Positions 1-11,482 of a DNA stretch of 64,000 bases are shown piece after piece. The stretch comes from Marasmius tenuissimus (Eukaryota; Basidiomycota; Agaricomycetes; Agaricales; Marasmiaceae). Each line of letters starts with the position of its first letter. Within the stretch, counting starts at the first letter, position 1. The stretch is from positions 3,658,001 to 3,722,000 of the forward strand of contig JAQOTA010000054.1 in the NCBI GenBank assembly GCA_029532415.1, given 5' to 3'. The translations under genes were made by a program, and so were the position numbers. The notes under the pieces are model-generated. The model saw only the letters and a list, made by a program, of their open reading frames with translations. It ran no database searches and was not told the origin of the DNA.

Positions 1-60
1 TCTGCCCAAAGCAAATCTTTTGTTGCTCATGAAACAAAAACAGATTTCATCGGTCCAATC

Positions 61-160
61 GACGCCAGCAGGATTCGAACCTGCGCCCTCAAAGAGGAAC
101 AGATAGTCATGTTCGCGAATCGATTCTAATCTGTCGCCGTAACCACTTGGCTATAGCGCC
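61..160 (-). tRNA. tRNA-Ser(AGA), with intron
   Basis: On the minus strand this folds as a class II tRNA. It has a 7-bp acceptor stem (5' GGCGCTA with 3' TGGCGTC, including G-U pairs), a D stem GCC/GGC, anticodon stem ACAGA/TCTGT, a long variable arm (CCTC-TTT-GAGG) and a T arm GCAGG-TTCGAAT-CCTGC. The anticodon is AGA (plus positions 125-127), which reads TCT serine codons. A 19-nt intron (105-123) lies one base 3' of the anticodon, the canonical nuclear tRNA intron site. The long variable arm supports Ser. Confidence 0.93.
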
Positions 161-1611
161 TTAAAAAGTGGAGGATCCAGCACTAACATGTACCCGGGTC
201 CCAGGCTCATTCAAGCCCGTTTCAGGTTGGAGATTATGCAAACCGAGGACGCTAGCATAACGGCTATTCACCGCCAGGACTCGGAAATTCGGAGTGCCGC
301 GACCTAAACTCTTTCCGAGAAATCCCATGCATGTTGTCTCGAAGAGATAGAGTTTTGCCGGGGCTGAGACACAAATAGATCAAGTTCCCACGCTGGTGGC
401 TGAACCAACCACCCCCCGTCAGCCACTCGACTTGGAACCACTTGTTCGGCCGCCGTTCGTGCTCAGGAAAATCTTGTTCATTGTTTAGTCGTCCGGCAGC
501 AACTTGAATCATGGGCTTGTGAATTGTAGACGAAGCCCCTGTTGGGTACCTCCCATTCGGAACGTTGGACCGGGTTCGAATTACGACTAGGCCTTCGGAA
601 GTTGGAATATGTCGAGGGCTCAACGTCAACCTGTATTTGTGAAATGAATCAGATGCCGGTAAGTAGTTCCAATCGAGTTTTGAACGAAGGGGGTGATAAT
701 CATGACTTGGCACCATTCCCTCTAGTCCTTGCCCTCGCTCTTGAGTCCTTTTTGTTTGTGCCCCCAGCCAAGTCTTTTGCTCTCCTCATATAGTGAGATG
801 ACACTCGGCCGTAAGTCCATGCTGACTATGGTTTATTTTTCCCAACTTACTTCATCGTAAGTATCTTTTATCACAATCTCATCCGGACTCGACCCGATAC
901 AAGTTTAGTCCAACGACCCTGGAGGCCCCCCTCCGCCCAAGCAGTTGACCCAGACCGTCAACTTCCAACTTTGCTTTCCTCCTCCGTAACAGCAATAATC
1001 CTACGAGTCAGACTGTCTCGGTTATAGTTTAGCCTGGATGTGCGTATTTCACCGGCACTCGCGTTGAACGCTTTTTTTTTTTTTTTTTGAATGCAGATTC
1101 TATGGACTACATCGACAAACCCATGGAGTCGTTAACTTCTAAGGAGGAGGAGGTGGAAGAATAGATGCTCTTATGGTCACTCGCTGAGCGAGCTTTTTCA
1201 AAGTTACGTGGCGACTGACGTTTAAATTGAAATTGTGACCTTGAATGTAGAACCCAGTACTATCGGGGTAAGTTGGCTCGATGATAGAACAAAGCTTATT
1301 GATATCGTTCGGCGTTTCTGTTCGCTTGATCAGGTGGGTGAGCTACGGCATGGCACGATCACGGACGCGACCTCCTGGGTAGGGTCTTGAAAGGCTTTTT
1401 GCTTCAAGACCGTAGGAGGTTGTAGACCGAGTGTGTGGGATAGCAGCAGCTCTGATACCTCTTCCTGCTCTCACTGAGCGCATTGTGAAGACAAAGAAAC
1501 AGGAAGTGCATTATTGATCGCAAAGGTTCATGTTTTACAGTAAGCACGCATACCCTACAGCGATACCAAGAGACCCGATGCGTGCTTTCGACGGATGAAG
1601 CTGGAGCCTGC
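161..1611. other. Intergenic, no supported gene
   Basis: No gene could be supported here. A 150-codon open frame on the minus strand (264-716) has no recognisable motif or family and no coherent exon chain. A 17-nt poly-T run lies at 1072-1088. The right part is the 3' flank of the kinase gene that ends at 1612. Confidence 0.6.
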
Positions 1612-4600
1612 TCAGACCCTGTAGGAAGATGGGAGGACACCGGCAAGCTCTGAAGTACCAACCCTGAGCCGAAAGCTTTTCCAGACGTCTCGGACAGAGA
1701 TATGATCCCATACAGGGTCCGGCGGGGAGTCGCCGCGAAAGGATAATGCAACTCTCTTGTGCCCCAAGCTCAGACCCGTCAACGTCCCTTTAGGAGGCGG
1801 TGGTTTTGGAGGCCGAATGAATGCACTGCTGCTAGCGCCAGCGCTTTGCGGGGTTGTCACCCCAAAGTTCCGTGGAGCATGCGTGCTACTACTGGTGCCG
1901 TTTTGAGAACCCCTTATCGGCGATGGGTGTCCAAGTGAGGGGCCAAGAATCGGAGGAGGAAGTGAAGCGCGGGCTCGCTTGCGCGTCAGTGTGTGCGGCC
2001 GAGGCCCTGGCCCTGAGCTCACAGATGAAGAAGCAAGAGGAGGGCGTGAAATGCCGCTGGAACTGTAGGGTTTATCCACAGAGTGCATCTCTGCCAATGG
2101 CATCCCGCCGAGTGGCTCTGAATCCTTCTCGACATCGTGCCCCGGTTGATTCTCACTGATAGTGTGACCAGGCGGCGGCAAGACAGATAAGTACTTTCCA
2201 AATAGGTTTACATCAGATGTAGATGCGTGCCATTGGTAGTTAGAGGCTTTGTCGCTTGCCCTTGGAGGACCCGGGACGTTTGGATGATGCCCGGCAGACC
2301 CTACAGGACCGCCACTCTTTGAAGGCGCTGTGCCCGCGAATTTCCTAGACGTCGCCTGTTGCTCGAGAGGTGGGATATGAGGCGAAGGCAACCTGTGATG
2401 ATGGCAAAGTGAAACGGGATTTATGTATTGGGGTTCAGCTCTGGCTCTCACAGGGAGCTTGGGCGGCACATACCGTTGATATCGATGATGCACCGAGACA
2501 CTGGGCGGGGAAGGGGAACGCCGACGCTTGGCTAAAGAAGTACTGGTAGGAATATGATCCAGCGTTGCTGATATAGGTGGTAATGTCGGACGAACTGGAG
2601 CCGATTGGTGAGCATCAGCGTCATTATTTAGTCCCGTCAAAGTGCCTTGTTGGACGACTGGTGTCGGATTCCAATTTCTTCCTGGTACAATACAGTCATG
2701 GCCACCTTCCGAGCATAACTGACATAGGCTTGTTCCGGACGTCCATTGGCATAGAACCTCGAGGCTTCTACAGCGTGCGCAAGAACTGGCATCTCTTTAA
2801 ATTAAACCGAAGTTAACGAATGAAGAAGACAGCAAATCCCTTGTCACTCACGCCATGGCCTTTTGACTGTCGACTTGAATGCCAGTTGGGTATGGAGTGC
2901 AGGTGACACTGCTTAATGTAAACCAACGTTTAGAGTGCCTGTCTGCACTTGATGGAACCACGACAGGCGGAGAAGGGAGACGCCGTTGCTTGGCTGGAAT
3001 CTCAGATTCGATGGGGGAATCAACTTCATCTATATCTCTTTTTCTTGAGCTGTATACTGGAGATATCCCTTCATCTTGGCTGCGGGGTATAGAAATCGGT
3101 GAGAGAGAGTATGTGCCTTGGAATAGCGAGTCTCGAACATGGGGGTGGAACTTCTGGTCTGCATGTTCCAGCTGATTCCCTTCTGGTACTTCACCCGGGC
3201 CCATATACTTGACTTCCCCTGCATCGATGGCGCTGGGGGAAGAAAGGGACGGAAGAGTCAGTTTGGGCAGAAGAGCGACCACTTGGGATGCGACAAGCCG
3301 TGATCCAGAGTCCTCTGTCCAACATTGCTCGATGGTTGTCCAGAGATGGTCAGGGCATCCCGCTGGTCGCATCGGTCGCACGCCACCCAAAACCGCAATT
3401 ATGATCTGAGGGTCCATCTTCCTGTCAGAGAAGGGAGGACTTCCAGCGAGTATCTTTGAAACGGTCATTATCATCTAGACAACACAAGATCTAAGATGCA
3501 GCATACTGACGTACCTCATACATGGTGCACCCTAGTGCATAGATATCCCGTGTCGTTCGGTTTGGCGATTCGACACCACTCGGATTCATCAACTCGGGTG
3601 CAAGCCAGGGAAGTGAACCTCGCATTGCTGCCTGGCTCGTGCTTTCACTGACACGCCCTTCAGGCGAGTCATCTTCAGTGGTAGAGAGTCCGAAGTCGCC
3701 AATTCGGCAGTGACCATCGTCAGAGACAAGGATGTTTACCTGTGACGATAGATCGGTGAGGCTCTGGGAGGTCGGGATCAACTGTCGACGTACGCCTTTG
3801 ATGTCACTGTGTACTATTGGGGGGTTATGTTCATGAAGGTATCGTAAGCCTTCACAAAATTCTTGCATCTTCAAGATCATCAGTTTCCTGTTTTCGGAGG
3901 CTAGGTCCAACTTGGTAGTGCCGCACCATCGCAACCTTGACGTCGAGACTCGAATTGCGCTCACGACAATAGGACATCACGTCCCCATTTGCCATCCAAG
4001 GTGAGACAATGCAGTAGCTTGGCTCGAACAACTCATTTGTGATTCCGAGGAATTCATGAACATTCGGATGGCGAAGTTGGCGCCAGATAAGGACCTCGTT
4101 ACCCAGTTGCTGGATGTATCAGTTTACAGCTTTCAAAGTCCACGTACGAAACAGTGGTACACACCGACGTACCTTCATCAGCTTGTTCTTGTCGAAGTTT
4201 CCTGTATAAACGCGTAAAACCTTGAGGCAGACCAGTCGGTCATTCCTGAGACGCCCTTTCCATATATCCTAAAGGCACTGCATGAGATGATCGTAAAACT
4301 ACAGTTTGAGGTGATGTGCCTAACAGCAAATCCGCCGCCAGCGACTGGATGTGACCCGTCCTTCACGATATTCGCAAGATGGAGTGAGGGTGGTAGGGAA
4401 AAGTGGCGTTTGTTCAGGCGAAGGAGGCACTGAATGCAAGTTTTGCGAAGGTTGCGGTCTTCATGGCTGCCCGTGCTATCCAGATGCTATGGACCTCTGC
4501 TGAGCTACTGTGATTCGTGTGATTTCCGGAACGTACGAGTTGGATCATGTCCATGAGCGAAGGCGCAGTTCGCCAAGGAACGAGATCCATGGCTTTTCGT

Positions 4601-4796
4601 GCCTCGTGTCCATATTGCCTGAGGTGTCTGAGAAACTCGTTCACGTTGCTGAGAGCATGACCGGGGATAATCCATGACCTGGAAATGTTAACCTCTAGTC
4701 TCAATGAACATAAAGTCCGACTCACTTGGTCTCTCGTCGCTCCCATATCACATCGCTGGAATCCAAGTTTGCCCTGCTATGTTGCAACGACACCAT
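1612..4796 (-). CDS. TKL-like protein kinase fused to Zn2Cys6 zinc cluster (copy 1)
   Basis: Predicted 906 aa from nine exons: 4796-4726, 4678-4537, 4486-4325, 4268-4173, 4109-3936, 3868-3794, 3739-3515, 3453-2852 and 2785-1612. All junctions keep frame. The start is the ATG at 4796, which aligns with copy 2. The kinase domain begins near residue 119 with a glycine loop (GGGFADIWKG), catalytic Lys141 in VCLKVL, HSD at 235-237 (a non-RD loop), Asn242, DFG at 255-257 and a WLAPEL APE motif. It is therefore predicted active. After about 390 the protein turns Ser/Pro-rich with basic clusters (SRKR, KQRR) that could be a nuclear signal. Residues 518-547 form Cys-X2-Cys-X6-Cys-X8-Cys-X2-Cys-X6-Cys followed by VPGR, the fungal zinc-cluster pattern. 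The C-terminus carries VRDVWKSFRLRVGTSEL, shared with copy 2. The gene lies in tandem with copy 2, same strand. A nuclear kinase/regulator role is inference; no substrate is known. Confidence 0.85.
2692..2781 (-). other. Zn2Cys6 zinc-cluster domain within kinase copy 1
   Basis: Six cysteines lie in the first 31 codons of the last exon with spacing C-X2-C-X6-C-X8-C-X2-C-X6-C, inside the family range. Flanking residues fit basidiomycete zinc-cluster proteins: SL before the third Cys, GGHDC at the last Cys, then a PGR. The intron just upstream (2786-2851, phase 2) joins it in frame to the kinase exon. Zinc-cluster domains of this type usually bind DNA as two zincs held by six Cys. Confidence 0.8.
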
Positions 4797-4803
4797 TCTG
4801 TAG

Positions 4804-4830
4804 GCGAGATGGGCGAGATGGGCGAGATGG
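4804..4830. repeat. 3 x 9-bp microsatellite (GCGAGATGG) upstream of kinase copy 1
   Basis: Three perfect tandem copies of GCGAGATGG lie directly upstream of the start codon at 4796. The homologous promoter of copy 2 (near 8785-8800) has only one such unit, so the array expanded after the duplication. Confidence 0.85.
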
Positions 4831-6011
4831 ATACCATTTGTATCGAACATATAGACAGCACTACCATTGGCAGTGTGGGAGCCAAGTGAATGACGAGAGC
4901 AAGCACAGCTGTATTATTAGAGCGAATAAACCTGGTAACCACGGATGGCTTCAAAGGGAGCTCGAAGATGTTCAAGCATCACGTCGGTTTCAGAGTACGT
5001 GAGCGCTTTCTGCGCAGTCGCCAGGTGCAAAGACTCAACTTTCAAAAGTCAAATTAGGGTGGGAAAAAACAACAGGAAGACAGCGGCACATAAGGGCTTT
5101 GCAGAAGCACGACAATCACACAACTAGCCTGTTGAGTTTGAAAGCTTTCTTTGGTACGATGGCTGACGGGTTTTCCTCGGCTATTGTCAGTTCAGAGCCC
5201 AACGGCTATCGTCATCAAGTCCTCGGTCCACCTCAGGGGTCGTATTGTGGTATTTTCCTGATGCTGGTGCGTAGCAGTTGTATGCGATATCTATGGGATA
5301 GAAGAAGAATGGTGGGAGATATTGATGTGTGGTCAAGTTGAACTGTGGGCATTGAGATATTGATTGAAGGGAAAAGGTCCCCGTCAGCACTCACTGTAAT
5401 CGGAATACCTGTGCTTCGCTTTGTGATCATCATTGCCCCAAGTTTTGAGCTGAAGTCATCGTGGTTGCGAGAGGGTCTAGGGAGTGGAGAAGAGAGAACG
5501 CGCTCATCTACTGGACTTCATGTCAGCAGTTTATAAGCGTTGAGTTGAATGCCCAAAGGACCCGGTAAAGAGAATCTGATCTTTGCCATGATGTCGATAA
5601 GGGAGGTCTCAGGTCACAGCGTAAGGTTCAAACACGAAAAGTCGGACTCGTGACTTGAACGCGCTCGTGTGAATTTCCGGCGATCTTCGTAACCCGGACC
5701 GAACTTCCCGGCGTTCAGGTGGGACGCTTACAGAGTTTGTACAGAGTCTTCAATTGAGACTAAGACTTCCTCCCCACCACCACGACATCGGGCAATACTG
5801 TATTACAGCAAACAGACATCCAAACAGTGTCCGTAATTGGGCCGTTGTGACTCGTGAGGACAGAGAGGTGGATGTCAATTCCGATCAAGTACAATAAATA
5901 TTCCTTAGAGTGCACCACGACCATGATGATTTCGAAGGACTAACGCGTGCTTGTACCTGAAAAATGAGGGCATCGAGGCGGGAGGAAGGGCCTATATATT
6001 TTCCCCCTTGC
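4831..6011. other. Intergenic between kinase copies
   Basis: This is upstream sequence of copy 1 and downstream sequence of copy 2. The first roughly 120 bp resemble the region upstream of copy 2, so the duplicated unit included the promoter. Short open frames (5099-5341, 5345-5536) show no family or splice structure. No gene is supported. Confidence 0.55.
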
Positions 6012-8782
6012 TCAGACCTGAAGAAAAGACGGGAGGACACCAACGAGTTCCGAAGTGCCAACCCTTGCCCGAAAGCCTCTCCAGGCGTCTCGGACGGAGG
6101 TGTCGCTCCATATAACGATAGGAGGGTCCGGCGTGGAGTCGCTACCAATGACATTGGGAAGCGCGCCTCCGTTTTCAACCGAGTTCGAATCTATCGAACT
6201 CGCCATCGCCGATACAGACCTGTAGCCTGGATATGAGTCGAAAGGCGGAAGCCCATCATTTGATACGCAGTCGAGTACAGCGCGGCTGTCTCCCCTTGCT
6301 CCGGATCTGGATTGGTTTTTTCCTGGAGCACGCCGTGCCCTTGAGTGCTTGATGAAGATGTCCGAAAGCCTAGATTTCGATGCTCTTGGAAAGGTTGGTT
6401 CTCCATCTGTTGCACAAGACAATCCAACGTGTATTGGCCGAAATATTGAGCTAACCGAGCCTGAGGTCGTTGAGGTCTCCTTCAGACTATCTTCCGAAGC
6501 GCCCTCGCCCGAGTAGGTGTCTTTGCTGAAAGAACCTCCCAGAACCTCCGAGTCTTCAACAATGGGTATTCGCTTCATTGTTCCGGGTAAGACACAATCA
6601 TGACCACCTTCCAAGCACCGGTAGCATGAATTTGTATCATCCCAGTCATCCCGTCGCTCGCATAGAGTCTTGAGGGATTTACAACGTGTGCAAGCACGAC
6701 TTGAAATTGAATCAGAGTCAGACTAAGAAAGACAACAACAAAAGGGAGTTATCACTCACGTCTTCACCTTTTGGCTGGAGTTCTTGCGCTCACCCTTGCT
6801 ACTTTCAATAGCATCGACCGCGTTAACATCACCAAACGGACCGCCCGGACAAGAACGCTTGGTTAAAGGCTGTAGTGGTACATCGGTGGCTACCGAATAG
6901 TATGGTTGAGTGACACGCGACGATTGGTTGTGGCTCTCCTCGTCATATGCCAGTGTCACCGGGGGCATATCATAGTGCGTTGTGTTCGGGGTATGGCTCT
7001 GACCAGGGCCATTTGTCTTTGTGGGTGACGTCCCGGCAATTGGCTGTAAATGTGGTGCATCTGAACAATAGCTCGAGGGGATCGAGTTGAGCGGTTGACT
7101 ATCATTGGAGGAGGGCGTACGCGGCGGGTGAACTGGCTGAGGGCTCGCGTTCCTCGAGTCCTGCTGAAAATAGCAAACAGAGATATCATCGTCATCAGGC
7201 GAACGAGTCTGAGGGTACTGTGTGTGGTCGATTGTATTAGTCGCTTCAACCAAAAGAGTGGCCACCTGGGAAGCGCTGGGTCGCAACCCAGGAACTTCGC
7301 TCCAACATTCCTCAATAATCATCCAGAGCTGATCCGGGCATTCCGCCGGTCGGACTCGTAGTGGTCGATCGTTGTCCAATACCGCGGCAATGATCTGAGG
7401 GACTCCCATATTTCTGCCAGACCACGGCGGACTCCCGGTGAGTAACTAGGAAAAGTCAAATTTCATGTGGAGGACAGGAGTCAGAATCCCGGCGTACCTC
7501 TAACATGGTACACCCTAGTGCATAGATATCTCGTGTCGTTTGGTTCGGCGATTCGACACCCGGAGGGTTTATCACCTCTGGCGCAAGCCACGGAACTGAG
7601 CCCCGCATTGCTGCCTGGCTCGCGCTATCACTGACACGCCCTTCTGGCGAGTCATCTTCGATAGCAGCGAGTCCAAAGTCGCTAATTCGGCAGTGCTCGT
7701 CGTCAGAGACAAGAATGTTCATCTGTGATGATGAAGGGATTGGTGAGGTTCTGCAAAATCGAAATGAAAGGTAGACATACCCCTTTGATGTCGCTGTGTA
7801 CTATCGGAGGACTGTGCTCATGAAGATGTTGTAGTCCTTCACAAAGTCCTTGCATCTACAAGACTGTCAGTCTCTCCAAGAGTTTGGTCCGAGTTGATAG
7901 TGACGCACCATCGCGACTTTGACGTAGAGAGTCGAGTTGCGCTCTCGACAATAGGCCACCACGTCTCCATTCGCCATCCAGGGGGAGACGATGCAATAGC
8001 TTGGCTGGAACAACTCGTTTGTGATCCCGAGGAACTCATGGACGTTTTTATGACGAAGTTGGCGCCAGATGAGAACCTCGTTACCCAGTTGCTGATTATA
8101 TCATCGAATTATTCAAAAGTCTGTATACCGAATGGTGATAAACGCCGACGCACCTTCACCAACTTATTCTTGTCGAAGTTCCCGGTGTAGATGCGTAAAA
8201 CCTTGAGACAGACCTGTTGGTCATTCTCGAGACGCCCTTTCCAGATATCCTAAATGAAATTACGTGAGACGGCCGTATGTCTACGGTCTGTGATGATGTG
8301 CCTTACAGCAAACCCGCCACCAGCAACCGGATGTGACCCGTCCTTCACAATATTTGTGAGATGGAACGAGGATGGTAGAGAGAAGTGGTATTTGTTCAGA
8401 CGAAAAAGGCACTGAATGCAGGTTCTACGGAAGGTGGGGTCTTCGTGGCTGCCTGTGCTATCCAGATGCTATGAATTGACCTCTGCTGAGTCGATACTAT
8501 CTGTGAGATTTCCGGGACGCACGAGTTGGATCATATCCATGAGCGAAGGTGCAGTTCGCCGAGGAACAAAATCCATGGCTTTTCGTGCTTCGTGTCCATA
8601 CTGCCTAAGATATCTGAGAAACTCGTCCAAGTCACTAAGAGCATGACTGGGGATTATCCATGACCTGGAAATGTTAACCTCAAGTCGCAATCAACCCCAA
8701 ATTTGACTCACTTGGTCTCTGTTTGCTCCCTCTTCACACCGCCGGAAGAATACAAGTTCGCTCTACGATCCTGCAAGAGCAT
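6012..8782 (-). CDS. TKL-like protein kinase fused to Zn2Cys6 zinc cluster (copy 2)
   Basis: Predicted 772 aa from nine exons: 8782-8712, 8664-8523, 8468-8307, 8249-8154, 8091-7918, 7855-7781, 7722-7498, 7445-6760 and 6699-6012. The first seven exons match copy 1 in length exactly, showing a tandem duplication. The kinase domain keeps the glycine loop, VAIK lysine, HSD loop, DFG and the WLAPE motif, so it is predicted active. The Ser/Pro/Thr-rich middle is shorter than in copy 1, which explains most of the length difference. A zinc cluster with spacing C-X2-C-X6-C-X11-C-X2-C-X6-C occupies residues 547-579, joined through a phase-2 intron at the same place as in copy 1. The tail VRDAWRGFRARVGTSEL is conserved. 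The start ATG lies in the same context as copy 1. Copies differ mainly in the low-complexity linkers. Function beyond domain composition is unknown. Confidence 0.85.
6594..6692 (-). other. Zn2Cys6 zinc-cluster domain within kinase copy 2
   Basis: The pattern C-X2-C-X6-C-X11-C-X2-C-X6-C spans 33 codons. Basic residues sit between the second and third Cys (CKSLKTLC), GGHDC closes the cluster and LPG follows, as in known basidiomycete zinc-cluster proteins. The domain begins two codons after the exon boundary at 6699. Confidence 0.82.
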
Positions 8783-9018
8783 TTTGTGGGCGAGATGGAC
8801 GTCTGTATCGGGTTTGTGGTAAGCACTGGCACCAGAATCGCTGGCAGGCAGTGGGAAGTCAAGCGAGACTGATGAGATTTGTAGTGAGCGTTTGAGTACA
8901 TAGCTGTATTATTGGCGGGAGATGAGGGTACGTAAATTGAGTAGGGCTCGTTCGGCGTTTCAATCGCCGGTCACCTATCGAAACATCCCCTTGGGAACAG
9001 CATGATCTCAGTGCAAGT

Positions 9019-10173
9019 CTATAACTTTCCCTTCGCCCCACTCCCCCACACTCCCGTCCTCAGCGTCCCGCTCTCCTTCTCCCTCCACCACTCCAGTATC
9101 ACATCGACAACCTCATCCCTCGCCTTCTCCCCAGTGAAATTGTGATCCCCTTCCTCCACAAAATGCAGACTATGCGTTCCTTGTCTCCCGCCCAAGGCTC
9201 GAGCGTATAAAATCGCATCGTACGGACTAACAACCGTATCTCTCAATCCGTGTATGGTGAGCACGTCCGTCTCACGGGGGAAATCGTCCCAGACGCGGGA
9301 AGTATTCCAACTCGCGAATCGGTGGACCTCTTCAGGTGTGATTGTATAGGTACGTTTTTGGCGTGCCACAGTGGGTGTCCATGTGTATTCGACTTGTCCA
9401 GTATGTTGTTGTTGGCGCTGTCGTTCGAACGCCTCAGAGGCTTCTTTAATTGTCGGCGATTCTAATGGTCGACACAGCATCAGCTACAACTCCCTATTAA
9501 AGATCGAAGATGAACTCAAACTCACGCCAAATCCTCTCCATCCGATACCTCCCACTCGCATTCACATACCCAGTCGGAATTCTCCCACCCCCGGACATTA
9601 AGTCGCACATCCACCCAAGCCCAACGATCGCTCCCCTCGAATGTCCCACCACAAGGTCCACAATATACCGACACCTCGTCTCTTCATGGTACTCCCCGAG
9701 GTACGCCACAACCGCACGCAAGTCTTCTAAATCGTTCTCCAGTCCTCCTTGAGACCACCTACCCGGTGTTTCATGGTTTCCACGAAAATCGAACCGGAAG
9801 GAGTCGATGGGGAGACGGTGAGCAAGGCGTTTCTGGAATAGGTAGTCTTTGTGTCTTCACATCGACATCGACATCCGTTAGCGAGGGTTTCCTCTTTCTT
9901 GGACGTTAGAGGACGTTACCCTGCGACACCGTGTAAGATCTACTTTCGAGAAATCAGAATCTGGTGCGGGAACACAGACGTAGATGTAGCGGAATATGGA
10001 CTTGCCAAAGCAACCTTCCTCTCTTTCTCGTTCTCTGCGCCCTCCGCCTGTTCTAAAACCCCAACAATCTTGCACCCAGGCTCGTTCGGGTGGGGGATCT
10101 CTAGGCGAATCGATTTGCGTGTTGGTGTGGGGTTATGTTCTAAATTTGAGCTTGAGCCTGAGCTTGAAGACAT
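9019..10173 (-). CDS. Alpha/beta hydrolase (copy 1)
   Basis: Predicted 319 aa from four exons: 10173-10006, 9939-9920, 9854-9526 and 9461-9019. Exon 2 is only 20 nt and encodes ILHGVAG, the strand-3 HG (oxyanion) loop. The intron after exon 1 uses a GC donor (GCAAGT). The protein has FDFRGNHE, nucleophile motif GHSRG, acid motif HGLRDTVV and catalytic His in GDHNFTG, in the usual order of small cytosolic alpha/beta hydrolases (c. 300 aa). No signal peptide is visible. A paralogue lies at 24363-25726 on the other strand with the same exon pattern. Substrate is unknown; a serine esterase or related hydrolase is likely. The gene sits 236 bp upstream of the kinase copy 2 start, same strand. Confidence 0.85.
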
Positions 10174-11482
10174 AGTAAAGATGAATAGATAGAGATTTAT
10201 AAAGATAGAGAAGGATTCGAGGTTGAAAGATCTCTAGATGGGCCGGTGGTGGTGGTGGTGGTGGTGTGGGGAAGACCAGTCAGACTCAAAGAACGTCCGG
10301 TAAACTCGGCTGTAGAGATTACCGAGGAGTTCCCACGGCCGCGGAGTCCGGACCGAATGTTTCTAAAAAAAAACGACAAACTTTGGTCCACAACACCCAT
10401 CACGGAGTCGACTGTGGTCTGTAACTCGCCCTAAAACTCGTCGCCATACGGCGTATGAACACTCCGAAGTTCTGCGCTGATATTCCCGGAGAGTGTTCCA
10501 TCGCCCACCAGACTTCCGTCTCGTCTCAACCGTTGTTCTACAGAGCTCGTCTATCCTGATTCCTCGTCGTTGACAGGCGACCGCTTGCACTATGAAGCCC
10601 GACGACGTTTTCAACAATTTACCTTCTTGTACGATCATTTCCTCTTGGTCCAGATGGGTGTAAAACCTCGTCGCTTCACCCCCGGTCTTCTCGCAAATAT
10701 AGCCACACTCCGACTCTCCCCCTGATGTCTGTCGCGCCTTCAACCTTCCCATCGAACCCACGTTCCCGTCTTTTGAGCCCTGGTCATTAGCTTGCTCTGG
10801 TAGTGGCTATTGACGTCTCCGCCGATGTCAAGCCTCAACCGACCGCCGCCGATTTTGCTTAGCATGTCAGATTTGGCAATAGTCTACCGCCCTCTGAACG
10901 TTTTGAACAGGTGCAATGACTTGATCAGCTTTATCTTGTCATTGGCTTCCGCTCGGTCTGGCTCACTCGCGGCTCGTACATAATACCTTCGCCTGAGGAC
11001 GAATTCTCTTCGTCAATGTAAGCTACAAAATTCCAGTATCCGTTGTCATTCGAGCCTCGGAATTGGTCTCGGTAGGTCGGACGAGGCCTTCCAGTTTCCA
11101 TGCGAAAGTTGTTGAGTTCAGTCTTGAAGTGCCGTATGCTCCTCCCACTGCCAATGATGGGGGTAGTCCTCGATGGCCTGAGCTGCGCTGATGCGCGCGG
11201 TTGGACATGTTCGGGAAATGATTCCGATAGATAATGAAGGGCTCGACATTTTGTCAACTTCCGCAACGTCAATTTTTCGATGAAATTAGTCAGTTGTGTT
11301 ATGAACACACTCGTGGGATGGTCGCCTGCCGCCTCCTCATCCTCGAAGCTCCAGAAAACTGCGAAAACTGTACGGAGACTCTAAACCTGAAGTCGCGGGT
11401 TTTTCATCTGTACCTTATACTAGCTCTTGTACAAGGACGTGTACCCATACGTTACAACGTTAGATGTGTAGCTGGCGCCGCG
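10174..11482. other. Intergenic with unassigned open frames
   Basis: Open frames on the minus strand at 10363-10761 and 10931-11308 are fairly long, but they lack an ATG or recognisable domain and I could not join them into a gene. They may be remnants of a lost gene. The left end is hydrolase promoter; the right end is the 3' flank of the SRPK-like gene. Confidence 0.45.
10245..10266. repeat. (GGT)n microsatellite
   Basis: About seven GGT units lie just upstream of the hydrolase start codon (10173). Confidence 0.85.

Noticed and set aside
264..716. 150-codon minus-strand open frame near the left end
   Set aside because: No family resemblance, no splice partners, and the overlapping plus-strand frame is equally open; probably chance.
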